Shown: positions 1 through 10,851, numbered from the stretch's first letter. The stretch: DNA of 64,000 nucleotides from Clostridiales bacterium (GCA_015055725.1 SVHO01000002.1:1-64000), one strand, 5' to 3'. Made by a program: numbers and translations. The notes: a model not told the origin generated them from the sequence alone.

Positions 1-1422
1 CTTAGTAATCGTGCCATAATTTGTTACGCTTGCAGTTCTCAAAACGCACAAATATTCAGCAACTCTTTTTCCATCAGGTTGGTTAAAGATTCTGTCTAAT
101 TCGGTTGCATCATCAATCATTTCAGAAACGATGATTGCATCGGTGAACTTATAGATTTTGCCGTCATATTCAACAGAAATGGTCACACCAGTATATTCAT
201 CAGTGTGTGGGTTATAAGGAATTGACGCAACAACCGGGTCACCCGCGTTCTTAATCTGAGGTTGTAATGCATCCATTAAGTAACCAAAAGAATTTGTGTT
301 AGTGGTAGTATTACGATTTGAATCAGTATTAAAATGAACTGAATTAGCGTATTTGTAATTTACGTTAGACGTAAACGTGCCTTCGCCATCATAAGAACCT
401 AAAGCATAACTTGTTTCATTATCAACAACGTAAGCAAACGTTGAAGTTGCGCTACCTTGGATAGTATCTTTCATTCCGTTAAAGTAAATGATATCTTTAG
501 CAGAATCATAATATGCTTGGGTGTCAATGATTTCATACATTGAACCAATCGTCACGTTAAGGGTGTTGAGTGCACCTTCTTCAGAAACAACGTTAAGAAT
601 AAATTTATCGCCAATTTTCTTGTCGCTATAGAAAGATGCGGGCAATTTGCCTTCGCTAAGTTCAACGAGTTCGCTTCCGCAATATACTTTATCGTTAGCG
701 TTAAAGGTATAACCAAACGCGCCCGTTTCATAAACTAATTCAACTTCAGTTGCTTCGTTAACTTCGGTGAAGTATTTATCAGCAAGTGCGCTGTAATCTT
801 CAGGTGCTTCGGTTAGCCAATAAGATGCTAAACCCCACATAGAACGGGTAATTGATTCCGAATCATCATATTTCTTTTCACCCTCTTCACCAACGCGATA
901 GAACACGCGTGCGGTGATTTCCGTTCCGTATGCTTCATTTAAGTAATCGTTGAGTTGATCGTCAGTCAAAGTTGTTCCTAAAGCCGTTTCTAAATCAGCC
1001 TTTAACGTTGCTTTCGTGTAGGTGATTGAAGCGGTGTATTCATATTCCGTTTGACCGTCGTTAAAGATAATTTGGTTTTTAATATTCGTGATTTTATTGA
1101 CGTCGTCAACTAAATAACAAATATCAACCGGTACGTCGTTTGCAGTTAACTCCATACCGAAGTATACAGGTTCTGCAACGTTGTTAGTCAAGTTTTCGAA
1201 CTTGGTTTTTGAAATTGTTCCAAAGAAACGGATACCCGTGGTATCATCTTCTGGGTTTTCAGGGTCGCCTTGGCGAACAGATACGCCCGTTGTTGTAAAC
1301 GTTTCAACACCTACTGCGTCGGTTGCTTTAACCTTAAAAAGAGTGGTGCTTAAACTAAACGTTAACATAATAGCGGACAATGCTAAAATCACTGAAAACA
1401 CTTTTAAATATAATTTTTTCAT
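1..1422 (-). CDS. Exported protein, 3' part outside window (signal peptide MKKLYLKVFSVILALSAIMLTFS...)
   Basis: Open minus-strand frame from ATG at 1422 (GGAG RBS upstream) running without stop to the window edge; not in the ORF track because it is truncated. Confidence 0.8.
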   Translation of the reverse strand, partial: MKKLYLKVFSVILALSAIMLTFSLSTTLFKVKATDAVGVETFTTTGVSVRQGDPENPEDDTTGIRFFGTISKTKFENLTNNVAEPVYFGMELTANDVPVDICYLVDDVNKITNIKNQIIFNDGQTEYEYTASITYTKATLKADLETALGTTLTDDQLNDYLNEAYGTEITARVFYRVGEEGEKKYDDSESITRSMWGLASYWLTEAPEDYSALADKYFTEVNEATEVELVYETGAFGYTFNANDKVYCGSELVELSEGKLPASFYSDKKIGDKFILNVVSEEGALNTLNVTIGSMYEIIDTQAYYDSAKDIIYFNGMKDTIQGSATSTFAYVVDNETSYALGSYDGEGTFTSNVNYKYANSVHFNTDSNRNTTTNTNSFGYLMDALQPQIKNAGDPVVASIPYNPHTDEYTGVTISVEYDGKIYKFTDAIIVSEMIDDATELDRIFNQPDGKRVAEYLCVLRTASVTNYGTITK

Positions 1423-1463
1423 TTTTTTCTCCTTTTTTCTTTTTTTGTTTTCTAAATAATTTT

Positions 1464-1595
1464 TTACATTCCGCCTTTGCCTATAAACCAATCAGGCGAG
1501 AAGTTCATAGACTCTCCGTCCATAGATATAGTCAACACGTCACGCTCCAACAACTCACTGAAAATTATGGTTGCCTTTTGATATGGTTTTTTCAT
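1464..1595 (-). CDS. Small 43-aa protein MKKPYQKATIIFSELLERDVLTISMDGESMNFSPDWFIGKGGM
   Basis: ATG preceded by strong AGGAGGG RBS, in frame to TAA; same strand and spacing as flanking genes. Confidence 0.65.
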   Translation of the reverse strand: MKKPYQKATIIFSELLERDVLTISMDGESMNFSPDWFIGKGGM

Positions 1596-1627
1596 ACATA
1601 CCCTCCTTTAATTTTTTTATTATTTCC

Positions 1628-1659
1628 CGCAACCACGCCGTTTACTCGCCGTGGTTGCG
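1628..1659. repeat. Perfect 10-bp inverted repeat (cgcaaccacg/cgtggttgcg), intercistronic hairpin
   Basis: Arms 1628-1637 and 1650-1659; not followed by a clear U-tract on the minus strand. Confidence 0.6.
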
Positions 1660-1679
1660 ATCACATAACCTTATTTTTT

Positions 1680-4600
1680 TTACAAAATCCAGTCAACGTC
1701 AAAGTTTATTTCGGGGTCAGTTCCGTTATATAAATTTTGGCTTGCCCAATACAAATTGCCGTTAACCGTTCTCCACATACCCGTTGAAACTAAGGTTTCA
1801 ATCTTATCGGCTTCAACTTCATTTGCTTTATCATATCTATAAACGTTGTTATAAATATACGAGCCTTTGGTTGAATCTTCCGCTATCGGGTTGTGATAAT
1901 ATTGTTGCCCTTCTTCCATCCATACGCAACGCATACCCTGTTTGCCTATATCGTTTTCAGAATATGCAACGTACATATACCTATAATCAAATTCTTCTGC
2001 TAGTGATGCACCAACGAATTGACGGTATACCGAAGGATTCATTTTGGTTATCGTTATAACGTTTTCGAACCTTGAAGAACGCGCCGTTTGAGTTTTGCTA
2101 ATTCCTACGCTATCTCTTGATAAGATTGAACCGTGTGCGCGATATAAATCGTCCGTGTGGTCATCTTCGTTATTTATAGCGACGTAAACGTTCTTAAACT
2201 TAAAGGTGTTAACACTAGTCGAAGAATTGCAGTAGAACAACCCTTTATAGTTAACCGTTGGGTCATAGTTAGAAACGTACGTCCTATCGATTTGAACGTG
2301 AACGTTCGTTATTTCGGTGAGTTGCGTTCCGGCAGATTCCATAAACTTACCAAACACGGTGAAGTTTTTCTCGCTTTGCGAAATCAAGTTGATAAACGCG
2401 AGATTTTTAATAACCGTTCTGCCACCGTTATCTTCACTATCCGAATATACAGAACCTAAAAGTCCAGTCATAGTCGGTCTGAAGTTGTAAATTGCAAATC
2501 CACGCCCGTCTAACACGCCTTGGAACGCGTGTGTCTTGTCAAACGAGGTATCTGAAGTGAACAACGTTTCGTCGTGCCCGATAGAATATCCGTTTGCGTT
2601 GATATTTCTTTCCAACACGTAATATCCGTTAATTCTTCCCGTGCTCTTGGTGTGTTTAAACACTTCTAAGTCACTTACGTCAGATATGATATGCGTATAA
2701 ACTTTAACGTTTGTAAATCTATATTGCATATCGCTAGTTGTGATTAACAACTCTGAAACTTCAACGTCACTATAATCAGATTTGATTACCGTTTGCAATC
2801 CCTTTAATATTCCGCCCGCCATAACGTTAACGTTATAAGTTTGACCGCCAACCGTTTGTGAAACCGATAAAATATCCTTAGGTGCTTTTACGTAATCTTC
2901 AAGATTAAACACTCCGTCATAAGCCGACGTTTCAATAGCGGTTGCTATGGTGTAATCATCAGGATAAGCCAAAACCTTAATTGTTATTTCTTTGAGTTTG
3001 TTATTAAAGTTGCATTGAACTGTTATCGTGTATTCTTGCGGTTGAGCGATTGTGCTTGCAAGCGTCACCACGCCGTCCGAAGTGATATTGAGTTCTGCGC
3101 TATTATAGGTATATCCGATTACCGAAATAGGTTCTCCCTTAAAGGTTGCCAAAGTGAGTTGTTTGCCGTTAGTGGTTGAGTTCACTTTAATAGTGCCGTC
3201 AAATACCAATTCCCCGTCATATTTGGGATAAGCGCCTTCTGCCGTTTTGAATACGGGATAACCGTCAACAAACATCCAGCTTGAAGAATCAAACGTGCTG
3301 TAATCAAGGTCCGCAAGTTTCATCTCTGCAACGCTTTGGTATTGCATGAACTTAGTTGAGTAAATATCCCCCGTGTAATTAACCACGCGTTTTCCTTCAT
3401 CATTATAAGTTGCACCGTCAAGGATATTGCCAACGAGCAAGTTTTTGCCGTAAACTGTTGCTTTTGTGTTAAACGATGCAGGATATTCGTCCGTAATCAA
3501 ATATACGTCGTTAGCGAAAAATCTCGTTGAAATATTTTCAGCGCAAAGCCCAATCCCTTCGTAAATGAGTATACCGCCCGCAGTTTCACTGCCACGTTTA
3601 ACGCCAACTGCATCAACAATAACGTTGCTTAAAGTGGTTAAAACGTTTCCATAGTTATAGTTCTTATAAAGCAATGCGCCTTTGGGGTTAACCGTTTGTT
3701 CTGCCAATTTGATATATACGTCTTCTATAAGAGTGTTATTAGTTCTAAGCCCACGTTTATCAGTTGGCATAACCCTTCCGTTCGTTATGTTTTGAGCGTA
3801 CGCGATACCTGAAGAGTTTGTTATGTTAAGGTCAACGAGTGCGAAATCACTAACTTTTGCATTTCCTAATAAGTAGCCGAACAATCCACCGCCAACTTTT
3901 CCACTTTCGACCGAAGTGTTAAGGTTAAATATCGTGTATCCGTTTCCGTTGAACGTTCCTATAAATCCAAACTTTTCCGTACGAGTATCGTAGGTGCTTG
4001 AAAGTGTAGTGCTTTCGTTATACCTTTTTGCAATACCGTCAATATTAGTGCTTGTTGCTTTGCCATCCTTATCGACGTATGGGAAAGTGGTGTTAAACAC
4101 TTCGTGCGGGATTGTTATACCCGTTGCATCAATATCATTAAGCATTATTGAATAACCGTCAATGCAAGTGATTTGGGTTTCGTCAATGCCGTAAGTTTCT
4201 GGCAAGTCTTCTTTTATCTTCTTTAACGCAAAGAGTTCTAAGTCGCTTGCCTTTTGTACGACTATTGCGTAAACGTTTGCAGTGACAAAATACTTAACTT
4301 TTGCAGATTCAACGGTTAAAACCGCTTGATAACTACCAGTATAATCGTTAGGCAAACCGAAAATTTTTCCGTTTTCAGTTTGAAGTTGCTCACCATCAAA
4401 AGACGCCTTAAACCCTTCAACGTTATCAGAACCGAAAAGTTTTTTAGCAATCGTGGTGTCTGCGTAATCGTTATTTACGTCTTTAAACGTTCCCGCATAG
4501 GTTGAAAAATAATTGAGCGTTTCGCCAAATTCAGCTTGTGGTTTCATAACAGAAACGTTTACCGAACTTGTATATTCGCTACCAGTAGCATCAGAAAAAC

Positions 4601-5462
4601 TCAATATAATCGTTCCCGTGCCTTCTGCAATAGCACGTAAAACGTTGCCATCTCTTTGAACAAGTTCGCTAGGTAAGGTGACGTTAATATCGCTATACGT
4701 CGTTCCGTTCAAGTTTGCAGTCGGAACAAAATCAATTTCATTAACGTAGCTTTCCCCTTCAAATTCACTAACCGTGCTCAAATTAAGAGTGGTATATTGC
4801 TTACCGCTAATATAGAAATAAACTTCTTCAACTATTTCAACTTCAATCGTTCTATAAAGCGATGCAAAATCGCCGTCGTTCATACCGCGCCAAGTAGCCG
4901 AAAAACTTACCGTAAACTTTCCAGTGTCGTTTATGCAAAGTTTGCCGTTTTGGTCAAACGTTGCAATATTTTCGTCTGAAGATGCGTATTCAACTTGCGC
5001 ATCGTAAAACTTTTTGCCGTTAAAGGAAACGTAAGTTTCAAACGCGAAGTTTTGGTCGTTTTTACCTATGCGATATTCACTCTTTTCATTGTTTATTATA
5101 AGTTGTGGCAATTGTGTGCCCATTGAAACGGTCACGGTGCATTCTGAACTGTATTTGCCGTAGGTTGCCTTAATTTTAGCCGTACCAACGCTAATAGATT
5201 CTACTAGCCCTTCTTGCGAAACAGTTGCAACACCTGCGTTTGAAGTAGTCCAAACCAACTCATCTTCGTCAACAGCTTCTTTAACGAAAAGCAAATTCGT
5301 GTCGCCAATAAGTGTTTCTAAAGTGGTTTTATTAAGGTCTATCCCTTCGATTGCTGAGGGATTGCCTGTATCTCTTTCTTGACAAGATTGACAAGCAAAC
5401 ATTGGAAAAGCCGAAGTTATTAAGAGTAAACATAAAACTAAAATACTAATAAAACGTTTCAT
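1680..5462 (-). CDS. Lipoprotein with BIG2-like Ig domain and two GLUG/beta-helix-like modules
   Basis: Lipobox-like ...FPMFAC; BIG2-like VWTTSNAGVATVSQEGLVESISVGTAKIKATYG; repeated G-F-G-N-G-Y-x-I-x-N-L modules. Confidence 0.75.
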   Translation of the reverse strand: MKRFISILVLCLLLITSAFPMFACQSCQERDTGNPSAIEGIDLNKTTLETLIGDTNLLFVKEAVDEDELVWTTSNAGVATVSQEGLVESISVGTAKIKATYGKYSSECTVTVSMGTQLPQLIINNEKSEYRIGKNDQNFAFETYVSFNGKKFYDAQVEYASSDENIATFDQNGKLCINDTGKFTVSFSATWRGMNDGDFASLYRTIEVEIVEEVYFYISGKQYTTLNLSTVSEFEGESYVNEIDFVPTANLNGTTYSDINVTLPSELVQRDGNVLRAIAEGTGTIILSFSDATGSEYTSSVNVSVMKPQAEFGETLNYFSTYAGTFKDVNNDYADTTIAKKLFGSDNVEGFKASFDGEQLQTENGKIFGLPNDYTGSYQAVLTVESAKVKYFVTANVYAIVVQKASDLELFALKKIKEDLPETYGIDETQITCIDGYSIMLNDIDATGITIPHEVFNTTFPYVDKDGKATSTNIDGIAKRYNESTTLSSTYDTRTEKFGFIGTFNGNGYTIFNLNTSVESGKVGGGLFGYLLGNAKVSDFALVDLNITNSSGIAYAQNITNGRVMPTDKRGLRTNNTLIEDVYIKLAEQTVNPKGALLYKNYNYGNVLTTLSNVIVDAVGVKRGSETAGGILIYEGIGLCAENISTRFFANDVYLITDEYPASFNTKATVYGKNLLVGNILDGATYNDEGKRVVNYTGDIYSTKFMQYQSVAEMKLADLDYSTFDSSSWMFVDGYPVFKTAEGAYPKYDGELVFDGTIKVNSTTNGKQLTLATFKGEPISVIGYTYNSAELNITSDGVVTLASTIAQPQEYTITVQCNFNNKLKEITIKVLAYPDDYTIATAIETSAYDGVFNLEDYVKAPKDILSVSQTVGGQTYNVNVMAGGILKGLQTVIKSDYSDVEVSELLITTSDMQYRFTNVKVYTHIISDVSDLEVFKHTKSTGRINGYYVLERNINANGYSIGHDETLFTSDTSFDKTHAFQGVLDGRGFAIYNFRPTMTGLLGSVYSDSEDNGGRTVIKNLAFINLISQSEKNFTVFGKFMESAGTQLTEITNVHVQIDRTYVSNYDPTVNYKGLFYCNSSTSVNTFKFKNVYVAINNEDDHTDDLYRAHGSILSRDSVGISKTQTARSSRFENVITITKMNPSVYRQFVGASLAEEFDYRYMYVAYSENDIGKQGMRCVWMEEGQQYYHNPIAEDSTKGSYIYNNVYRYDKANEVEADKIETLVSTGMWRTVNGNLYWASQNLYNGTDPEINFDVDWIL

Positions 5463-5466
5463 ATTC

Positions 5467-7560
5467 TTACCCCACTAACGCATATAATGGCTTACCGTTA
5501 TATTGCAAACTTGGCGTAATCAAGCTGATTTCTCTTATTCTTTGCTTATACGCTGAAAGTGTGTCGTCATTAAACGGTCTTTCATTTTCTTTTCCGTATA
5601 GATCATATATTTTGTATAAATGCGCTATATTTTCAAGTTCTATTCTTTGATGAACAACTTTGTATAGCGTCGGGTCGGATTCTTTAAGATATGCAATCTT
5701 TTCAATCGCTTTATCACACATTTCAACCCAGCCTTTAAGAACTAAATACGGATAATTTTCTTTACTTTTAATATCGCGACCCCAGTTATTATCTGTTTCT
5801 GCATTAACCACAAGGTTTGCATAATGAATTCTTTCTTGCATTAAAAGTTCATACATAATATCTGATGCTTCTAAATACATGGCTTTCATATATTTTTGAA
5901 TGTAATAATTCATATCCCTCGTCACGTCCCATCTGATTTTTGATTGAACGTAACTTAAACAATTATGCCAAGCGGTCATTTCGCCACCACCTTGCAAATA
6001 ATGCGCGGAGTAAACAAGTTCATAATTACCGTAAGCCATCGCTTCAAAGAAGTTATTGCTATAAGTGGTAAAACCGTCTGAGAAATAAATGTTATTTACA
6101 ATATTGCCCGAATTATGCCAGAACCATAAACAGTTTGATTTTTGAGTAATTGCCTTCCAACCTTGTATTTGTTTAATTTGGTCAGGCCATTTTTCATCAT
6201 AAGTATCAGCGTGTGCACTTACACCCCTTGAACTTACGTGCCAGATACCGATATTTTCACGGCAAACAACTTCTTCGCTTAACGGCGTGCCGTTTTCGTC
6301 AACGGGTGGGTCGGTGTATACATTATAGCCGTAAGTTAAAATCTTAAAGTTTTCCCTATATGCATAGTGAAATTCAGCATCTTCATCTTTTTGGCTTTCT
6401 AACCACTCTTCAACTTTTTCGCCCAACTTATTTGCAAACTTAATTAGGTTCCCAGAATATTTTACTTGTGCGTAATCAGCCTTACAATTCGGACAAGAGC
6501 AAATGTCACCGTTATCAGTCATCGTGAAAGTGACGTAATTGCGGTAAGGATACTCCTCTGGCGTATAGTTTTTCAATGAGAATATAATTTTCTCAGCACA
6601 AATTTCAATCATTTTCTCAAGTACCTCAGGATTGCCGTGTGCTGTATAGCAAAGTTGAGATGCACTTGCAAACATATCATCTACTACGCCTTCAACTTGT
6701 GTGTTGATATAATACATAACGTTGTGTATAGGTCCAGATGGACTTGATATGTCGAACGTTCTGTGTATAGGCAAGAACATATAATTGGGATGAATAAATT
6801 GACTTGCGCGTAAATTTTTTGCCTTTATTTCATCAGCAACAGTATCATAACCTAAACCTTCAGCATCTAAATTATGAATGCTCTTATCATATTCATAAAC
6901 TTGTTGCGAACCGTAAAATGAGTTTACGTCAGGAATATCGGTGACATCTAAATTTTTAAATTTGCATTCAGTCACGTTCGTGTCAATTTCAATACAGTTC
7001 CTGTAATAATAATCAAAATTGAAATAAATTTCAAGGAATTTATAAACTGCATTGCAAACGCCAAAATCATCACCACCTAAAATAAAAACCGATTGGTTTT
7101 TGGTGATTATACGAATACCTTCTTTTTTGATATTCGCAACTGAAAATTCGTCTTTGCTTATTCCTGCTTTTGAAACAAGTGAGGTGTTGCCAATTGAAAT
7201 ATATTTAGAGTTTTCAGTAAAGTCAGTGATATTGTTATCAAATTGAAAACCAAGAGATATTCCCGTTGCTTTCTTGAAAAGAATAATAAAATCAGTTTTA
7301 ACTTGTGAAACCATATCACTTGCATCTTCTGAAATAACAACGGTGTAGTCAGTTCTGCCATCTCTAACTAAATAATTATCGGTATCAGAGACATTTATAT
7401 CGTGCGTACCAGCATAGCTTACTCTATCAATTGAACCAAAATCACTCGGCTCACCATCTCCAGGATAATAACCTTTATCACTATCGCTACACCCAACAAC
7501 ACCTAAAAGAAATGTGAACATCAATACAAATAAAATAAACTTAAAAAATTTGTTTTTCAT
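5467..7560 (-). CDS. DUF4838-type lipoprotein (putative glycoside hydrolase-like)
   Basis: Lipobox LLGVVGC; ISIGNTSL...GVCNAVYKFLEIYFNFDYYYRN and FTMTDNGDICSCPNCKADY motifs typical of DUF4838 proteins. Confidence 0.7.
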   Translation of the reverse strand: MKNKFFKFILFVLMFTFLLGVVGCSDSDKGYYPGDGEPSDFGSIDRVSYAGTHDINVSDTDNYLVRDGRTDYTVVISEDASDMVSQVKTDFIILFKKATGISLGFQFDNNITDFTENSKYISIGNTSLVSKAGISKDEFSVANIKKEGIRIITKNQSVFILGGDDFGVCNAVYKFLEIYFNFDYYYRNCIEIDTNVTECKFKNLDVTDIPDVNSFYGSQQVYEYDKSIHNLDAEGLGYDTVADEIKAKNLRASQFIHPNYMFLPIHRTFDISSPSGPIHNVMYYINTQVEGVVDDMFASASQLCYTAHGNPEVLEKMIEICAEKIIFSLKNYTPEEYPYRNYVTFTMTDNGDICSCPNCKADYAQVKYSGNLIKFANKLGEKVEEWLESQKDEDAEFHYAYRENFKILTYGYNVYTDPPVDENGTPLSEEVVCRENIGIWHVSSRGVSAHADTYDEKWPDQIKQIQGWKAITQKSNCLWFWHNSGNIVNNIYFSDGFTTYSNNFFEAMAYGNYELVYSAHYLQGGGEMTAWHNCLSYVQSKIRWDVTRDMNYYIQKYMKAMYLEASDIMYELLMQERIHYANLVVNAETDNNWGRDIKSKENYPYLVLKGWVEMCDKAIEKIAYLKESDPTLYKVVHQRIELENIAHLYKIYDLYGKENERPFNDDTLSAYKQRIREISLITPSLQYNGKPLYALVG

Positions 7561-7564
7561 AGTA

Positions 7565-10500
7565 TTACTCCTCTACCGTCACATTTACTAGTTTATAAGC
7601 AAAATTACCAGCTTCATCTTTTGCATAGATATAAACTTGATAACTGCCAACACGGTTAAAACGTATAGCATTCGTATTATAAGTATAGAAAGCATTTACC
7701 TTAATATCCCTTAAGAATATAGTAACGGCAATGTCTTTACCAGCAGTAATATCGTCGCTTACGCTATATTTAAGCGTGAAAGTGCTACCTTTTTTTATGT
7801 TAACGTTTTGATCAACATTGAGTTTAATAGTGGGTGCAACAGAGTCAACTACGCTAAGTATACAAGTAATATCACCATCGTTGTCCGAACCATCAAAGGC
7901 AGTAATCACAACCATATATTTACCATAGCTGTCAAGTTTAACTTGGTAAGAGCGCATAGCGTTAGCGTTATCTAGTTTTACGCCGTCAACACTGCTTAAC
8001 ACTTTGCCATCTTTAGTCACTTTAATAGTGACGTTTTGATTAATAATAGTAGAATAAACGTCCGTCACACACGGTGGCAAAATAGTTATAACCGAGCCAC
8101 GTTCGTATTCACCCGAAAAGTCCTTGATTGAGATTAATGGTGCTTGAGTATCGTTATATTTATTATTTCTTATGGTTTGACCGTTAATCTTATCAATGAT
8201 AATAGACGCATCGCCATAAGCGTTAACTACTTTAACGTCAATATAACAAAGTGACGAAGTAAACATTGAAGAAAGGTCTACACTAAATTCCAAATCATTA
8301 ATCGTGAATATTTTAGTTAAAACGTCATATTCTATTTCTTTCACGTTGCTATTGCTTGCAAACGGGAAATCAGACGCAAGTGTTCTTTCTCCGTTTAATG
8401 AAACGTAGCAAACACCGCCTTTATCAATGAACGAAATGGTATAAGAAACGTTTTCATCATAGTAATCGGTTAGAATAACGTCTGCCCTTTCGTAATAAGC
8501 GCGGTCTACAGGAATTTTAAGTCCAAACTCTAAAGAAGAAAAGTCAATGGCGTTAACGAACTTCAAAGTGCCGTTAGTGTTTGGAGCAATTAAATCGTAT
8601 TGAACGGCAGTTTTTTTGCTTTCAGAATAACTTTTTGCTTCAAACTCATCATGAATAAAGTAATCTCGAACAGCTAATCTTCCACCATAGCCAACGTCTA
8701 CGATAGTTATAGGTTCACTTATAATTTGGTCACTGCTATTACCTTTTTGACAAGTGTATTTAATAATTGCAGTATTTGACCCCGTGATTTCAACGCATCT
8801 ATAATCTTCAATTGGTAAGAAGGTTTGACCGTTATCATAACTAATAAACGCCGAAAAATCCACTGGTGATGGCGTTGCTTTATCATAAGCAAAACAAGGA
8901 ACGGCCTCTAACGAGTACTCTGCGTTTTTGATAAAATAACGTGGCAAATTAAATTTACCAACAAAACTTACGTTATTAGAAGTTTGGCTTTGAATAGCAT
9001 ATTTATAAATAACAGAATCATAAACGTTATCAGAGCAATCATAAACGATAGTATATTCGCCTGCATATTTTGGAATAAACGTTCTCTTTTCAGGGTCAAT
9101 ATTTATCGTTTCGTTATTATGAACGGCTTTAATAGCTACTTTAAGCGCACTTTGTTTATTAATGGTTTCAAGGCTAAATTCAGGCAAGATCACACGCGCG
9201 CCCGCTTCAACTGTGTTTAACCCCGCATAAGACGTGTTAAGGGTTATCGGCTTTTCAGTTTGAACAGGGTTGATAGTGAGCGTATAATACCCAACGCACC
9301 CCGCCGAATTCTTAACCACGTATACTGCGGTGTATTGTCTATCTTTATCAATTTTAATTTTTCCATCAACAACGGCAACGTCTAATTGAGCAGGCGTTCC
9401 GTAATTAGCGTAAACGTTAACGGTTGAAGAAACAATCGCTTCGTTGCTAACGACGTTTGGTGTAGGCAAAACGTAATCACTTCCAAGTGGAACGTAAATT
9501 CCCCTTTCGTCAGTATCAATCACGTCAAGATTGATAACGGGCAAAGCAACGTCATCAATAAAACCTAGTTTACCAAAGTTTTCAACTAACTCTTTACCGT
9601 CATAACCACCAATGCTGTTAATATCAATTCTACCCTTATCACCAGACACATAATCAGACATAAATACGCTGAGTTTAACCTTTCCCGAACTAAAACCAGG
9701 GAAAGTGTTAGTGCCATAAACTTCACTGCTTGAAAGTGCACCTACTAAAACTGATTGTGTGCCGTGTTGAATATAAACTTTATTAGAGTTAAAATCATAT
9801 TTCCAAGTGAAAGCCGAGTGGTCGTTAACCAACGGGAAACCTGAAAAAGTACGACCACCTTTTTCGTTGTTGTAGTAAAGTCCGTATTTTTCACCGTCAA
9901 TGGTGACGTTATAATACGTTGCGTATTCTTTAGAAACAGGGGCGGTTATAGCCGTGCGTTTTTGCCCTACTGCACAAACCGTAAAGCTTGGATAATAATT
10001 ACTCTTTTGGCTATTACCAACTGACGAACTATTAATATCCACAGAATTGTTATCAGGACAAGCAAGCCTACAATATAGTTCCACGTAATTCCCCAAATCA
10101 TAACTATCAGAAAGCCTAATAATGCAATAAGTTGCAATATTTGACTGTACCTTTAATTTTTTCCAAGAATTTGTTTGGTCATTTGGGTTATACAATTCGT
10201 TGGGAACAAAGTTTACGTTTCTATAATCGAGCGTGATTAAATCACAAAGCCCGTCTTCGCCAACTTGAGATAAATCGATACTCTTTGTAAAGTTAAAGGT
10301 ATCGCCTTCAGCCAATCTAACGATAAGCGCGTCTTCTTTATGGAAAGTCACGTCAACGTCGTTTCCAAGATACTCTGCATTTTCTTGTTGTTCTTTTGAA
10401 ACCGCAACTACACTGCCGTTTGTGGTAGAAACGCTATAAAGTTTATTGGTGACCACGAATGTTTTTTCAGCAATACATTTATCGCCGTTATCGTCATCAA

Positions 10501-10822
10501 AGTAATATCTAACGGCATAATCACCAAGTTGATCTAATCTTAACCAAGTTGCATAAACTGCTTTCCCGTTTGGATAAAAGACTATACCATTTGATGCTGT
10601 GTAAGTTTTCCCTTTATATTCAACTTGAATTTCCGACGGAAAATCCACTTCAGAATTCAAGTTATACTCATCGGAAAACACGCCTTGGCTAATAGTCACT
10701 TTATCAGCCAAAACGTAATTTAAACCGTTATTTTGCGTAAAAAAGAAACTCATAAAACAAGCTATTGCCAAAACGGAAAGCAAAATTATGATATTCAGTT
10801 TTATGTTTTTAATGTTTTTCAT
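7565..10822 (-). CDS. Large exported protein with C-terminal Ig-like domains
   Basis: N-terminal signal/TM; Ig-like repeats ending VGSYQVYIYAKDEAGNFAYKLVNVTVEE. Confidence 0.7.
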   Translation of the reverse strand: MKNIKNIKLNIIILLSVLAIACFMSFFFTQNNGLNYVLADKVTISQGVFSDEYNLNSEVDFPSEIQVEYKGKTYTASNGIVFYPNGKAVYATWLRLDQLGDYAVRYYFDDDNGDKCIAEKTFVVTNKLYSVSTTNGSVVAVSKEQQENAEYLGNDVDVTFHKEDALIVRLAEGDTFNFTKSIDLSQVGEDGLCDLITLDYRNVNFVPNELYNPNDQTNSWKKLKVQSNIATYCIIRLSDSYDLGNYVELYCRLACPDNNSVDINSSSVGNSQKSNYYPSFTVCAVGQKRTAITAPVSKEYATYYNVTIDGEKYGLYYNNEKGGRTFSGFPLVNDHSAFTWKYDFNSNKVYIQHGTQSVLVGALSSSEVYGTNTFPGFSSGKVKLSVFMSDYVSGDKGRIDINSIGGYDGKELVENFGKLGFIDDVALPVINLDVIDTDERGIYVPLGSDYVLPTPNVVSNEAIVSSTVNVYANYGTPAQLDVAVVDGKIKIDKDRQYTAVYVVKNSAGCVGYYTLTINPVQTEKPITLNTSYAGLNTVEAGARVILPEFSLETINKQSALKVAIKAVHNNETINIDPEKRTFIPKYAGEYTIVYDCSDNVYDSVIYKYAIQSQTSNNVSFVGKFNLPRYFIKNAEYSLEAVPCFAYDKATPSPVDFSAFISYDNGQTFLPIEDYRCVEITGSNTAIIKYTCQKGNSSDQIISEPITIVDVGYGGRLAVRDYFIHDEFEAKSYSESKKTAVQYDLIAPNTNGTLKFVNAIDFSSLEFGLKIPVDRAYYERADVILTDYYDENVSYTISFIDKGGVCYVSLNGERTLASDFPFASNSNVKEIEYDVLTKIFTINDLEFSVDLSSMFTSSLCYIDVKVVNAYGDASIIIDKINGQTIRNNKYNDTQAPLISIKDFSGEYERGSVITILPPCVTDVYSTIINQNVTIKVTKDGKVLSSVDGVKLDNANAMRSYQVKLDSYGKYMVVITAFDGSDNDGDITCILSVVDSVAPTIKLNVDQNVNIKKGSTFTLKYSVSDDITAGKDIAVTIFLRDIKVNAFYTYNTNAIRFNRVGSYQVYIYAKDEAGNFAYKLVNVTVEE

Positions 10823-10851
10823 AAATATAATCCTATTTAAAATATATAATG

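Noticed and set aside
1380-1765. Overlapping + strand ORFs at 1181-1765
   Set aside because: Phe-rich translations of T-tracts, antisense to the exported protein start and the small ORF
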